Assembly: GCA_947522695.1 (NCBI GenBank)
Contig: CANNTX010000045.1
Location: 1-8,078 of the forward strand
Direction of reading: 5' to 3'
DNA length: 8,078 bases
Source of the DNA: an uncultured Bacilli bacterium
GTDB lineage: Bacteria > Bacillota_I > Bacilli_A > RF39 > UBA660
Shown piece after piece: positions 1 to 5,890 of this stretch. Within the stretch, counting starts at the first letter, position 1. Each line of letters begins with the position of its first letter. The position numbers and the translations under genes are program-made. Under the pieces are notes generated by a model. It did not search any database, was not told the DNA's origin, and saw only the letters and a list, made by a program, of their open reading frames with translations.

Positions 1-158
1 TTAATCAAATTATAATTATTACATTCCATATTTAATTTACACAAATTAATTATAAAATCTACTAACTCTTTACTATACAAATTAGCAAATGACTTAAATG
101 CTCGATCATAAATTAAAGGTATAATATTATCAGATATAATTATTGGATATTTAAGCAT
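1..158 (-). CDS. Unidentified protein, N-terminal fragment (possibly Rpn-family nuclease-like)
   Basis: This reading frame starts with ATG at 158-156 and stays open for 52 codons before the window edge cuts it, so only the N-terminus is visible. A good ribosome binding site (GAAAGG) lies just upstream, which supports a real gene. The fragment begins MLKYPIIISDNIIPLIYD and continues with the stretch DRAFKSFANLYSKELVDFII. The pattern 'PL-x-YD-x-AFK' followed by a residue run resembles the start of Rpn/PD-(D/E)XK nuclease-transposase family proteins of Firmicutes, but 52 residues cannot prove this and no catalytic motif is in view. It follows the trmL terminator on the same strand with only about 27 bases between, and no clear promoter is visible there. 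Its transcription probably depends on readthrough or on a promoter inside trmL. Existence is fairly sure; identity is not. Confidence 0.6.
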   Translation of the reverse strand, partial: MLKYPIIISDNIIPLIYDRAFKSFANLYSKELVDFIINLCKLNMECNNYNLI

Positions 159-184
159 CTTTTTCCTTTCAAAAATTCTGTTTC

Positions 185-208
185 AAAAAACTAGGATTAT
201 TTCCTAGT
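185..208 (-). terminator. Rho-independent terminator after trmL
   Basis: On the minus strand a 7-bp perfect stem (ACTAGGA / TCCTAGT, 202-208 with 190-196) encloses the five-base loop AATAA and is followed by a run of six T (190-185, counting the last stem base). The trmL stop codon TAG (206-204) sits inside the stem. This closes the thioredoxin-like/trmL transcription unit. Confidence 0.8.
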
Positions 209-719
209 CTTCACTCTCTTCTATAAAATTTATACTTTTATGTGGTTCATTAAAAAGCAAATCATTATAATCTTGTTGTCTTAAAGCTTCATAAACAACA
301 ATTGCCACTGTGTTTGACAAATTAAGTGCTCTTACTTTATCAGTCATTGGTAATCTTGCACATCTATCTAAATGTGGTTTTAATAATTTAGGAGGTATTC
401 CCGTAGATTCTTTACCAAAAAAGAAATAATAATTTTTACTTTTATCACTATAATCAAATGAAGTATGTGGCTTATGACCATATCTTGTAAAATAATAAAA
501 TTCTCCTTCGTTTTTACTATAAAAATCATCTATATTTTCATATACAAAATAATTACAATCTTTAATATAGTTAACACCACTTCTTTTAATATAACTATCA
601 TCTAAACTAAAACCTAAAGGCTTTATTAAATGTAAAGTTGTATTAGTAGCAACACACGTTCTCATTATATTTCCCGTATTACCAGGAATTTCTGGTTCAA
701 ATAAAACTACATTAATCAT
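204..719 (-). CDS. trmL: tRNA (cytidine/uridine-2'-O-)-methyltransferase TrmL (SPOUT family)
   Basis: This 171-residue protein belongs to the SpoU/TrmH branch of the SPOUT methyltransferases, which fold into a trefoil knot and work as dimers in the cytoplasm. TrmL transfers a methyl group from S-adenosylmethionine to the ribose 2'-OH of wobble nucleotide 34 in tRNA-Leu isoacceptors. All three family motifs are visible: motif 1 around residues 7-20 (FEPEIPGNTGNIMR, with Asn14 and Arg20), motif 2 at 101-107 (FGKESTG) and motif 3 at 130-144 (RALNLSNTVAIVVYE, with Asn133). The length is slightly above the roughly 155-160 residues of typical TrmL, with the extra at an acidic C-terminal tail. The ATG at 719-717 has a strong GGGAGG site 7 bases upstream (732-727) and overlaps the stop of the upstream gene by four bases (ATGA), implying translational coupling. 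A cytidine-34 role is inferred from family membership; general TrmH-type function is very safe. Confidence 0.93.
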   Translation of the reverse strand: MINVVLFEPEIPGNTGNIMRTCVATNTTLHLIKPLGFSLDDSYIKRSGVNYIKDCNYFVYENIDDFYSKNEGEFYYFTRYGHKPHTSFDYSDKSKNYYFFFGKESTGIPPKLLKPHLDRCARLPMTDKVRALNLSNTVAIVVYEALRQQDYNDLLFNEPHKSINFIEESED

Positions 720-1210
720 TTGTTAACCTCCCACTTATCCATTAATTGAACAAATTTATCACCTGTTAAGATTTGATTTGTACTATCAATATAATCAACA
801 GGTTTTCCATTTCTATAATATATAATTGCTGGTAATACGATTTCATTATCAGTAATTATACTAAGTTTATCATTTAAATTATTAATTGTCTTTTTATCGG
901 TAACATTATCAGTACAATTAATATAAATAAATTTATCACTCAAATTATTATTTTTTAATGTTTTATAAACATACTTTTCTAAATTATATATATTTTTACT
1001 TCCAATATAAGTTAAATATAAATAACCATTATCTTTAATTTCATTCATACCACTTTCAATATCTTTGTATTCAAATTTATTGACCTTATTTAATATATAA
1101 CTTTTATTTTCTTTACTATTATCAACCTTTTGATAAATAAATCCAATTGAAGTCATTATAAAAACACCTACAATAATTATTAATAAAAGCAAAATATAAT
1201 TTTTTTTCAT
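716..1210 (-). CDS. Membrane-anchored thioredoxin-fold protein lacking catalytic cysteines
   Basis: This is a 164-residue protein with an uncleaved-looking N-terminal membrane segment (about residues 5-27) and an extracytoplasmic domain. The domain looks like a thioredoxin fold. A strand-loop-helix at about 63-85 (YLYLTYIGSKNIYNLEKYV) occupies the place of the usual CxxC active site. The sequence LPAIIYYRNGKPVDY at 127-140 matches the cis-proline loop and following beta hairpin. The CxxC is replaced by GSKN and the only cysteine is Cys99 in the second strand, so ordinary disulfide chemistry is not expected. A binding or chaperone role, as suggested for bacteriocin-accessory-type thioredoxin relatives, is possible but unproven. 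The ATG at 1210 is preceded by AAGGAG (1224-1219) with 8-base spacing and by an extended -10 promoter. The gene overlaps trmL by four bases, so both are co-expressed. Why a surface protein is paired with a tRNA methylase is unclear. Fold call moderate; function unknown. Confidence 0.7.
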   Translation of the reverse strand: MKKNYILLLLIIIVGVFIMTSIGFIYQKVDNSKENKSYILNKVNKFEYKDIESGMNEIKDNGYLYLTYIGSKNIYNLEKYVYKTLKNNNLSDKFIYINCTDNVTDKKTINNLNDKLSIITDNEIVLPAIIYYRNGKPVDYIDSTNQILTGDKFVQLMDKWEVNK

Positions 1211-1232
1211 CTAATTTACTCCTTACATACCT

Positions 1233-1261
1233 ATCATAACATAAATATATAAGTAAAATAA
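1233..1261 (-). promoter_or_regulatory. Predicted sigma-A promoter for the thioredoxin-like/trmL unit
   Basis: On the minus strand an extended -10 element TGTTATGAT (1241-1233) lies 17 bases after a weak -35 TTATTT (1261-1256). It sits in the only sizeable gap (53 bases) of this part of the window and just upstream of a consensus ribosome binding site. No terminator is seen after the preceding gene, so readthrough from the surface-gene cluster could also feed this unit. Confidence 0.5.
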
Positions 1262-1263
1262 AT

Positions 1264-2352
1264 TTAAACTTTAATAGTTTCGCATCTTTCTGATTCATTT
1301 CCTGCATTATCTATTGCATATGCACAAAAAGTTCGTCCGCTTTCTTCTTCCAAATATAATACATTTTTTAAAATTCGATCATTACCATCTTTTCTTAAAG
1401 CACCTGTTCCACTTCCATAAGGTTTAAGCCATGTCTGATATTTAAATATTCCCGTTCCTGTATCATATCCGTTAATATAAACTCTTATATTCCATCCTTT
1501 TAAATCACCATACTTTGGATCATAATATCCTAAATTAGTTACACTAAATGAAGTTATAATAGGCGGAATATCATCATACCAAACTGGATTAATATTAATA
1601 TTACTATTAACAATCCAAGTATTTTCTTTAAAAGATTTTATACTATAGCCTTCTCTATCATAAACAACCACTTTTAATTTAGTACCATATTCTATATCTT
1701 CATTATAATAATCTATAACATGATCTGCCACCAATATTTCATTAATCCATACTGAAAAACAAAAGCTATCAAGTCCATTTTCATATAACACATTTTGTAT
1801 AATTGAACTAATATTAACAGTAAAATTTTGTTTATTCCAGTTAGCAATATAATTTAAATTACCAGTTGTTCCTTTTTTTATATACACATCACGTAAAGGA
1901 ACATCACCATTACTTCCAGTCCAGCCAATAAATATATTTCCATCTTTATTTGGATTTTCTAATAAAAATTCATCTTCAACATTATAAGTATCTTTCTTAT
2001 TATTTAAATAACCACCATTAAGATTATAATTAATATTATATGTTAGAATACTCCATTTAGCGTTTAATTTTTTATTATTAATATCATTTATATTATCACT
2101 ATTTATATTATAACCTAAAAACTTATATCCATTTCTTTCAGGAACAGGTAAAGAAACTTTATTATTTTTAATTACTAAACCTTGTGTATTATTATAAATT
2201 CCACCATTACCATTTATCTTAAAATTATATTTTTGACTTTTAAAATTAGATATTACTTTACTAGAAGTACTAAAATATGAATATACTGGTAACAAGACAC
2301 ATAAACAAGCAATAAACAAAGGTAATATTTTAACTAATTTCTTCATAACCAT
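1264..2352 (-). CDS. Secreted InlB B-repeat protein with SipW-type signal sequence
   Basis: This 362-residue exported protein has four visible parts. A hydrophobic segment at about 6-26 is followed by YSYFSTSSKVISNFKSQKY (24-42). This matches the signal-peptide-end pattern of SipW substrates (aromatic-Phe-Thr/Ser..., then Asn-x-Phe-x-x-Gly-like) and parallels AYFTTTTNIANKFKSGMY in the matrix protein encoded upstream. Two InlB-type B repeats (Listeria-Bacteroides repeat, Flg_new family) follow, one weaker at about 42-100 (NGYKFLGY) and one clear at about 104-173 (INYNLNGGY ... GNIFIGW ... IANW). A middle region of about 175-258 has no call. The C-terminus (260-362) is an Ig-like fold, with the start DDIPPIITSF, a GTGIFKY turn and the end YAIDNAGNESE, plus a possible Cys343-Cys357 disulfide. 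There is no sortase motif or C-terminal anchor. The first ATG (2352) is preferred because AAAGGA lies 5 bases upstream; ATG at 2346 is the alternative. It overlaps the peptidase gene by 23 bases and ends the cluster. Likely an extracellular matrix or adhesion accessory. Confidence 0.8.
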   Translation of the reverse strand: MVMKKLVKILPLFIACLCVLLPVYSYFSTSSKVISNFKSQKYNFKINGNGGIYNNTQGLVIKNNKVSLPVPERNGYKFLGYNINSDNINDINNKKLNAKWSILTYNINYNLNGGYLNNKKDTYNVEDEFLLENPNKDGNIFIGWTGSNGDVPLRDVYIKKGTTGNLNYIANWNKQNFTVNISSIIQNVLYENGLDSFCFSVWINEILVADHVIDYYNEDIEYGTKLKVVVYDREGYSIKSFKENTWIVNSNININPVWYDDIPPIITSFSVTNLGYYDPKYGDLKGWNIRVYINGYDTGTGIFKYQTWLKPYGSGTGALRKDGNDRILKNVLYLEEESGRTFCAYAIDNAGNESERCETIKV

Positions 2353-2788
2353 TTTTATCCTTTCTTGAATTAAAATAAGACAAAATAATCATCACTATTA
2401 ACAAATATTTATGATTATAAATAAAATCAGCATAATAACCAATATAAGGAATAGACCAATTATTACCTCTTCCAATTACATTATTTTTATCTACTATATA
2501 TGAATCATTAGAATTATTATTATCACCTTTAGTTTCAAATCCATATTCATTAATATTAACAATACGATGTGAAACTATATGTTCATTTAATTGATAAACT
2601 AATATATCATCTTTCTTAAAATCATCTAAATTAATTTTTTCATAATAAAGAATTCCTCCAACCTTTAGTATTGGCTCCATACTACCAGATATTACAACTA
2701 AAGGCCTCTTTCCCCACAAAACAGGTATAAATATAATTAAATAAATAATAATTAAAATATAAAATACTTTAAATATTATATTTTTCAT
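2330..2788 (-). CDS. sipW: SipW-type (ER-type) signal peptidase I
   Basis: This 152-residue membrane serine protease removes signal peptides on the outer face of the membrane. The catalytic serine is Ser36 in ISGSMEP (33-39). The general base position is His74 in VSHRIVNI (72-79) rather than the Lys of ordinary bacterial signal peptidases, which marks the archaeal/ER/SipW branch. The conserved box TKGDNNNSND (87-95) with Asp89 and Asp95 follows. Membrane segments are at about 5-25 and 124-140, giving the two-span topology of SipW. Bacillus SipW processes TasA and TapA; here the clients are most likely the TasA-like protein encoded 8 bases upstream and the B-repeat protein encoded downstream. 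The ribosome binding site is weak (GGAAG, about 11 bases from ATG), so translation probably relies on coupling to the preceding gene. Family call is secure; client assignment is inferred from context and signal sequences. Confidence 0.92.
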   Translation of the reverse strand: MKNIIFKVFYILIIIYLIIFIPVLWGKRPLVVISGSMEPILKVGGILYYEKINLDDFKKDDILVYQLNEHIVSHRIVNINEYGFETKGDNNNSNDSYIVDKNNVIGRGNNWSIPYIGYYADFIYNHKYLLIVMIILSYFNSRKDKNGYEEIS

Positions 2789-2796
2789 TTTTTATT

Positions 2797-3411
2797 TTAC
2801 TTCCAAAAACTATTTGCAGCATCATGTTGAACTGTTTCAATTTTAACTATTAAAGTATAAGTCGCATTATCATAGCCATCACCAGTTGAAGTATAAGTTA
2901 TTGTTTTCCCATCTTCTGAAACACTTTCCTTTAATGAAGCATTAACCTTTTCATTAAATTTAACACTATTTATAAATGATGTACTTACACTTGTTGGCTC
3001 TAAAACAGTTTTATTTTCTTTTGAACCATAATAATAATATCCATCATTACTTTTAGTCCAATTTTTTCCAAAATTTATTATTGAAACTTGATTATTATCA
3101 ATATCCTTAAGATTTAATTCTTTTCCACTTGCACTTACCCACTTTTCAGTATAACTTGCCCTAACAGCCATTGGAATATTTCCTGTATTCTTTACCGATA
3201 TTTTCTTTTCAGTAACAGTTCCTGGAGTCCAATTAGTAGGCGATTCGAATTTCTCAACTATTTCATTTTGATACATTCCAGATTTAAATTTATTTGCTAT
3301 ATTTGTAGTTGTTGTAAAATAAGCAAGTGTTCCACCTAACACGCCTAATAAACTAAGTCCTCCCAATATTATAATTCCCTTTTTATTCTTATTATTTCTA
3401 TTATCTTTCAT
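2797..3411 (-). CDS. TasA/BsaA-like SipW-dependent biofilm matrix protein
   Basis: This 204-residue secreted protein is of the TasA/camelysin/BsaA group, whose members form extracellular fibres in Firmicute biofilms. A basic N-terminus (MKDNRNNKNKKG) precedes a membrane segment (12-30) that ends in the SipW signature AYFTTTTNIANKFKSG (30-45); cleavage is expected close to Ala30. The mature part has the family's beta-rich pattern, including WTPGTVTEKKISVKNTGNIPM (61-81, the 'PGD ... V.NTG' motif) and a long YYYYGS strand region (125-130). It has no cysteine, no sortase motif and no membrane anchor. An upstream in-frame TTG (3441) could extend the frame by ten residues, but it overlaps the sortase gene end and lacks a binding site. 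The ATG at 3411 has AGAAGGGA nine bases upstream. The start lies one base after the sortase stop, so the genes are coupled. SipW lies directly downstream, as expected for a substrate-peptidase pair. Confidence 0.85.
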   Translation of the reverse strand: MKDNRNNKNKKGIIILGGLSLLGVLGGTLAYFTTTTNIANKFKSGMYQNEIVEKFESPTNWTPGTVTEKKISVKNTGNIPMAVRASYTEKWVSASGKELNLKDIDNNQVSIINFGKNWTKSNDGYYYYGSKENKTVLEPTSVSTSFINSVKFNEKVNASLKESVSEDGKTITYTSTGDGYDNATYTLIVKIETVQHDAANSFWK

Positions 3412-3412
3412 C

Positions 3413-4006
3413 TTATAATTTCCCTTCTTTAAATAATTCAAATATAAACACAGTTTGCTTATCAGTATTTTTTTTACAAGATATTAATGTTAACGTATTA
3501 ACATCATTATTTTTAATAATTTGAACACTTCCATTTTTATTAACATCATAATAATTAACTAACATATAATCATACTTTTTACCTAAATAATAAATAGACG
3601 CAATATCTTCCATATCTAATTTATCTAAATATTTAAAATATGAAACACTACTATTACCAGAATGACTAGCAAGTATCAAATTACCTTTATTTACATCTGG
3701 CATATTTGAACTACTTACAATCATTATATTGTTATCAACATTATTTAAATTTGAATTAAATTTATAAAAACCTTTCCTTAATTTTATTTTTTTTATTTCT
3801 AAAATCCCCAAATATTCTTCTTTAGTTTTATTATTATTTATATAACTTACTTCTTCATCATAATTATTTAAATAAGAGTTAACTTCATAATCTTCATTAT
3901 TAACTTTAATCAAATTATTTAATTTAATAATTATTATCATAGAAGTACTAATAAACAATACTATTGTTAAAATCACATTATAAAATAAATAACTTTTTTC
4001 TTTCAT
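3413..4006 (-). CDS. Sortase family cysteine transpeptidase
   Basis: This 197-residue membrane transpeptidase has one N-terminal membrane segment (about 10-28), a variable linker, and a sortase beta barrel from about residue 65. The catalytic His is His115 in LASHSGNS (112-119) and the catalytic Cys is Cys177 in TLTLISCKK (171-179). The usual arginine a few residues after the Cys strand is not seen; DKQTVFIFE (182-190) has Lys183 and Gln184 there. The closest neighbour with a sorting-type tail is the adhesin just upstream, so it most likely anchors or polymerises that protein. The length and single N-terminal anchor resemble class D or related small sortases, but I do not assign a class. The ATG at 4006 overlaps the adhesin gene by 29 bases and has no recognisable binding site, while an in-frame stop two codons upstream rules out an earlier start. 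Translation therefore seems to depend on ribosomes finishing the adhesin. Confidence 0.88.
   Translation of the reverse strand: MKEKSYLFYNVILTIVLFISTSMIIIIKLNNLIKVNNEDYEVNSYLNNYDEEVSYINNNKTKEEYLGILEIKKIKLRKGFYKFNSNLNNVDNNIMIVSSSNMPDVNKGNLILASHSGNSSVSYFKYLDKLDMEDIASIYYLGKKYDYMLVNYYDVNKNGSVQIIKNNDVNTLTLISCKKNTDKQTVFIFELFKEGKL
3421..3428 (-). promoter_or_regulatory. Ribosome binding site fixing the matrix-protein start
   Basis: AGAAGGGA on the minus strand lies within the last codons of the sortase gene, nine bases upstream of ATG 3411-3409. It sits downstream of the alternative TTG at 3441, so it can only serve the ATG. Confidence 0.7.
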
Positions 4007-5846
4007 AAACTAACAAACTAAAAGTTATAAGAGAAACTCCACTTAATATTTCACTTATTAAATCATTTTTAAATGTACTAGGTACTTCAACTTCCATTTT
4101 CTTATTAGTCACATTAACATTTATTATTTCTTTATCTTCTTTAATCTCAAAATAAATTTTTTCATTATTGTTAATATAACCAGGAGCTGCTAACTTTTCC
4201 ACAATATAATATTTTCCATAAGGAATATCTTTAATATTAATTATTCCATTATTATCTGTAAAACCAGAATATATTAATAAATCATTTTCGGAATATAACT
4301 CTATTTTTGTATTAGGAATAACTTTCCCTGAATCATTATCAGTTTTGATTAATATTAATTCACCTTTCTTTAGATAATTAACTAAATTCAAATTATAATA
4401 AACAACATCCGTATATTGATCTTTATACTTTAATTCAAAAGAATATTTTTCTTTATCAAGAACATATTCCTTTAGTGTTTGAAGTTCCTTAACATAATAT
4501 TTTCCTAACTCTAAATTATCAAATATTATTCTTCCTTCTTTATCGGTAAATTTATAATCTATTAAATCACCTTTTTTATAAATGATTTTATTATCATCCC
4601 CATAAAAATCCTCATTAGCGTACAAACCAAATTTAACATTTTCTAAATATTTATGATTAATTTCACTTTTCTTTATAATCTCTACACAACCTTTAACCTT
4701 TTTATTTTCAAAATTAATTTCAAATATTAAACCTTGTTCCTTATCATTAATATACGTTGTATTTTCATCTATTTTAAATTTATAAGTTTCTTTATTCCAT
4801 AAATATCCTTCAATAACCCGATCTATTTCTTCTAATTCATAATTTCCATAATCAAGTGTAAATGGTGTAATTACTACTCCATTTTCATCTGTTTCATATA
4901 TGTCTTTATTTTTATATTTCAAATACTCACCAGTATCTAAATTTTTAATTTTAAATTTTATTCCCTTAATTGGAATATTTTGTTTTGTTTCAGAATCTAC
5001 TTTATTTATTTTTAGCTTAGCCCCAACCACATTTATTTCTAAGTTAGTACTTAATTGTTTAAATTTACCAACTCTCATTACATTTTGACTTTTACTATCA
5101 TAATAAATAATTGGTGGACTCGTATACTTTTCATCATTTTTAATTAAATTAATTTTATATTTTCCAATCTTACTTGAATTAATTATTAAACTATTATTAT
5201 CCTTTTTAACTTCTATACCAGAATTATCATTATTAATATCCCATTCACTAATAACTAAATTTTTATCATCTAACTTTAATCGATCACCTGAAGAAATCTT
5301 AAAAGTTTTTTTACCAAAATTTGGTATTTTATTATGCTTCTTAACTAAATCTTCTATTTCTCTAATTTCTTCAGTATACTTTACTATCTTTTTACCATCT
5401 AATTTATTAGTAAAATAAATATCATAACCATGAGGAACCACTTGCCATATCATAAATTGAGTAACACTATACCATTTTAAATCAGTATGATTAACCTTAG
5501 AATCAAAATAACCATAACCATAGTAAGCAATTAAACTAATCTTTTCCCACTCTTCTTCTGTCATATTAGCAATATATGCTTGATTAAAGTCACTTCCGAC
5601 ATAAACATTATTCTTTTTTATAGGTGTTCCTGGCTCAACACAATAGACAAACTGCTTATCACTATTTCTAACAGTAACTGACATTTGTTGATATTTTCTA
5701 GTACCTTTCTTTTCTTTAACTACATAATCATTATAAATCCATTTATAATGTTCAATAAATTTATCACTATATTCTTCCGCATATACACCTTTAAAAAGCA
5801 TAAAAAATAATAGTAATAACAATATTTTAAAAAATCTTTTTATCAT
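3978..5846 (-). CDS. Thioester-domain adhesin with three SpaA/Cna_B domains and sortase-type tail
   Basis: This 622-residue wall-anchored adhesin has a signal peptide at 1-23 (cut after VYA). A thioester domain (TED) at about 25-175 shows Cys69 in VYCVEPG and Gln130 in VTQFMIWQ, the pair that forms an internal Cys-Gln thioester able to bond covalently to host amines. A beta-rich spacer follows at about 180-275. Three SpaA/Cna_B domains come next at about 277-382, 386-490 and 493-582. Each has a plausible Lys/Glu/Asn isopeptide triad (K282/E339/N381, K392/E454/N490, K501/E550/N581). The tail has VPSTF at 588-592, a hydrophobic span at 597-613 and the basic stop ERKK at 615-618, so it is a sortase signal with Phe replacing the Gly of LPxTG. 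The ATG has AAAGGAG (5857-5851) four bases upstream. The sortase gene overlaps its end. This is the tip-adhesin architecture of Gram-positive pili, but without a separate pilin gene in view. Confidence 0.9.
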   Translation of the reverse strand: MIKRFFKILLLLLFFMLFKGVYAEEYSDKFIEHYKWIYNDYVVKEKKGTRKYQQMSVTVRNSDKQFVYCVEPGTPIKKNNVYVGSDFNQAYIANMTEEEWEKISLIAYYGYGYFDSKVNHTDLKWYSVTQFMIWQVVPHGYDIYFTNKLDGKKIVKYTEEIREIEDLVKKHNKIPNFGKKTFKISSGDRLKLDDKNLVISEWDINNDNSGIEVKKDNNSLIINSSKIGKYKINLIKNDEKYTSPPIIYYDSKSQNVMRVGKFKQLSTNLEINVVGAKLKINKVDSETKQNIPIKGIKFKIKNLDTGEYLKYKNKDIYETDENGVVITPFTLDYGNYELEEIDRVIEGYLWNKETYKFKIDENTTYINDKEQGLIFEINFENKKVKGCVEIIKKSEINHKYLENVKFGLYANEDFYGDDNKIIYKKGDLIDYKFTDKEGRIIFDNLELGKYYVKELQTLKEYVLDKEKYSFELKYKDQYTDVVYYNLNLVNYLKKGELILIKTDNDSGKVIPNTKIELYSENDLLIYSGFTDNNGIINIKDIPYGKYYIVEKLAAPGYINNNEKIYFEIKEDKEIINVNVTNKKMEVEVPSTFKNDLISEILSGVSLITFSLLVYERKKLFIL

Positions 5847-5857
5847 AAATCTCCTTT

Positions 5858-5890
5858 AAAAAAACTAAACCTTAATAATGGTTTAGTTTT
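5858..5890 (-). terminator. Strong terminator hairpin between the deacetylase-like gene and the adhesin
   Basis: A perfect 11-bp inverted repeat (AAAACTAAACC, 5890-5880, with GGTTTAGTTTT, 5871-5861) has an 8-base loop and runs into seven consecutive T (5864-5858) on the minus strand. The upstream gene's stop codon is inside the stem. The T run directly precedes the adhesin ribosome binding site, leaving no room for a promoter between hairpin and adhesin. Confidence 0.8.

Noticed and set aside
1211..1263. Terminator after the B-repeat gene
   Set aside because: No hairpin with a T run can be drawn in the 53-base gap, only AT-rich promoter-like sequence.
1122..1307. 61-codon minus-strand reading frame spanning the gap before the thioredoxin-like gene
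   Set aside because: It overlaps two better genes in another frame, covers the predicted promoter and ribosome binding site, and its translation resembles no protein pattern.
3412..3441. TTG-initiated longer form of the TasA-like protein
   Set aside because: The extension lies inside the sortase gene and upstream of the only good ribosome binding site; ATG 3411 gives a normal SipW-type N-terminus.
4900..5088. 62-codon plus-strand reading frame inside the adhesin gene
   Set aside because: It is the complement of a Cna_B-coding stretch with strong protein features; it lacks a binding site and is a shadow.
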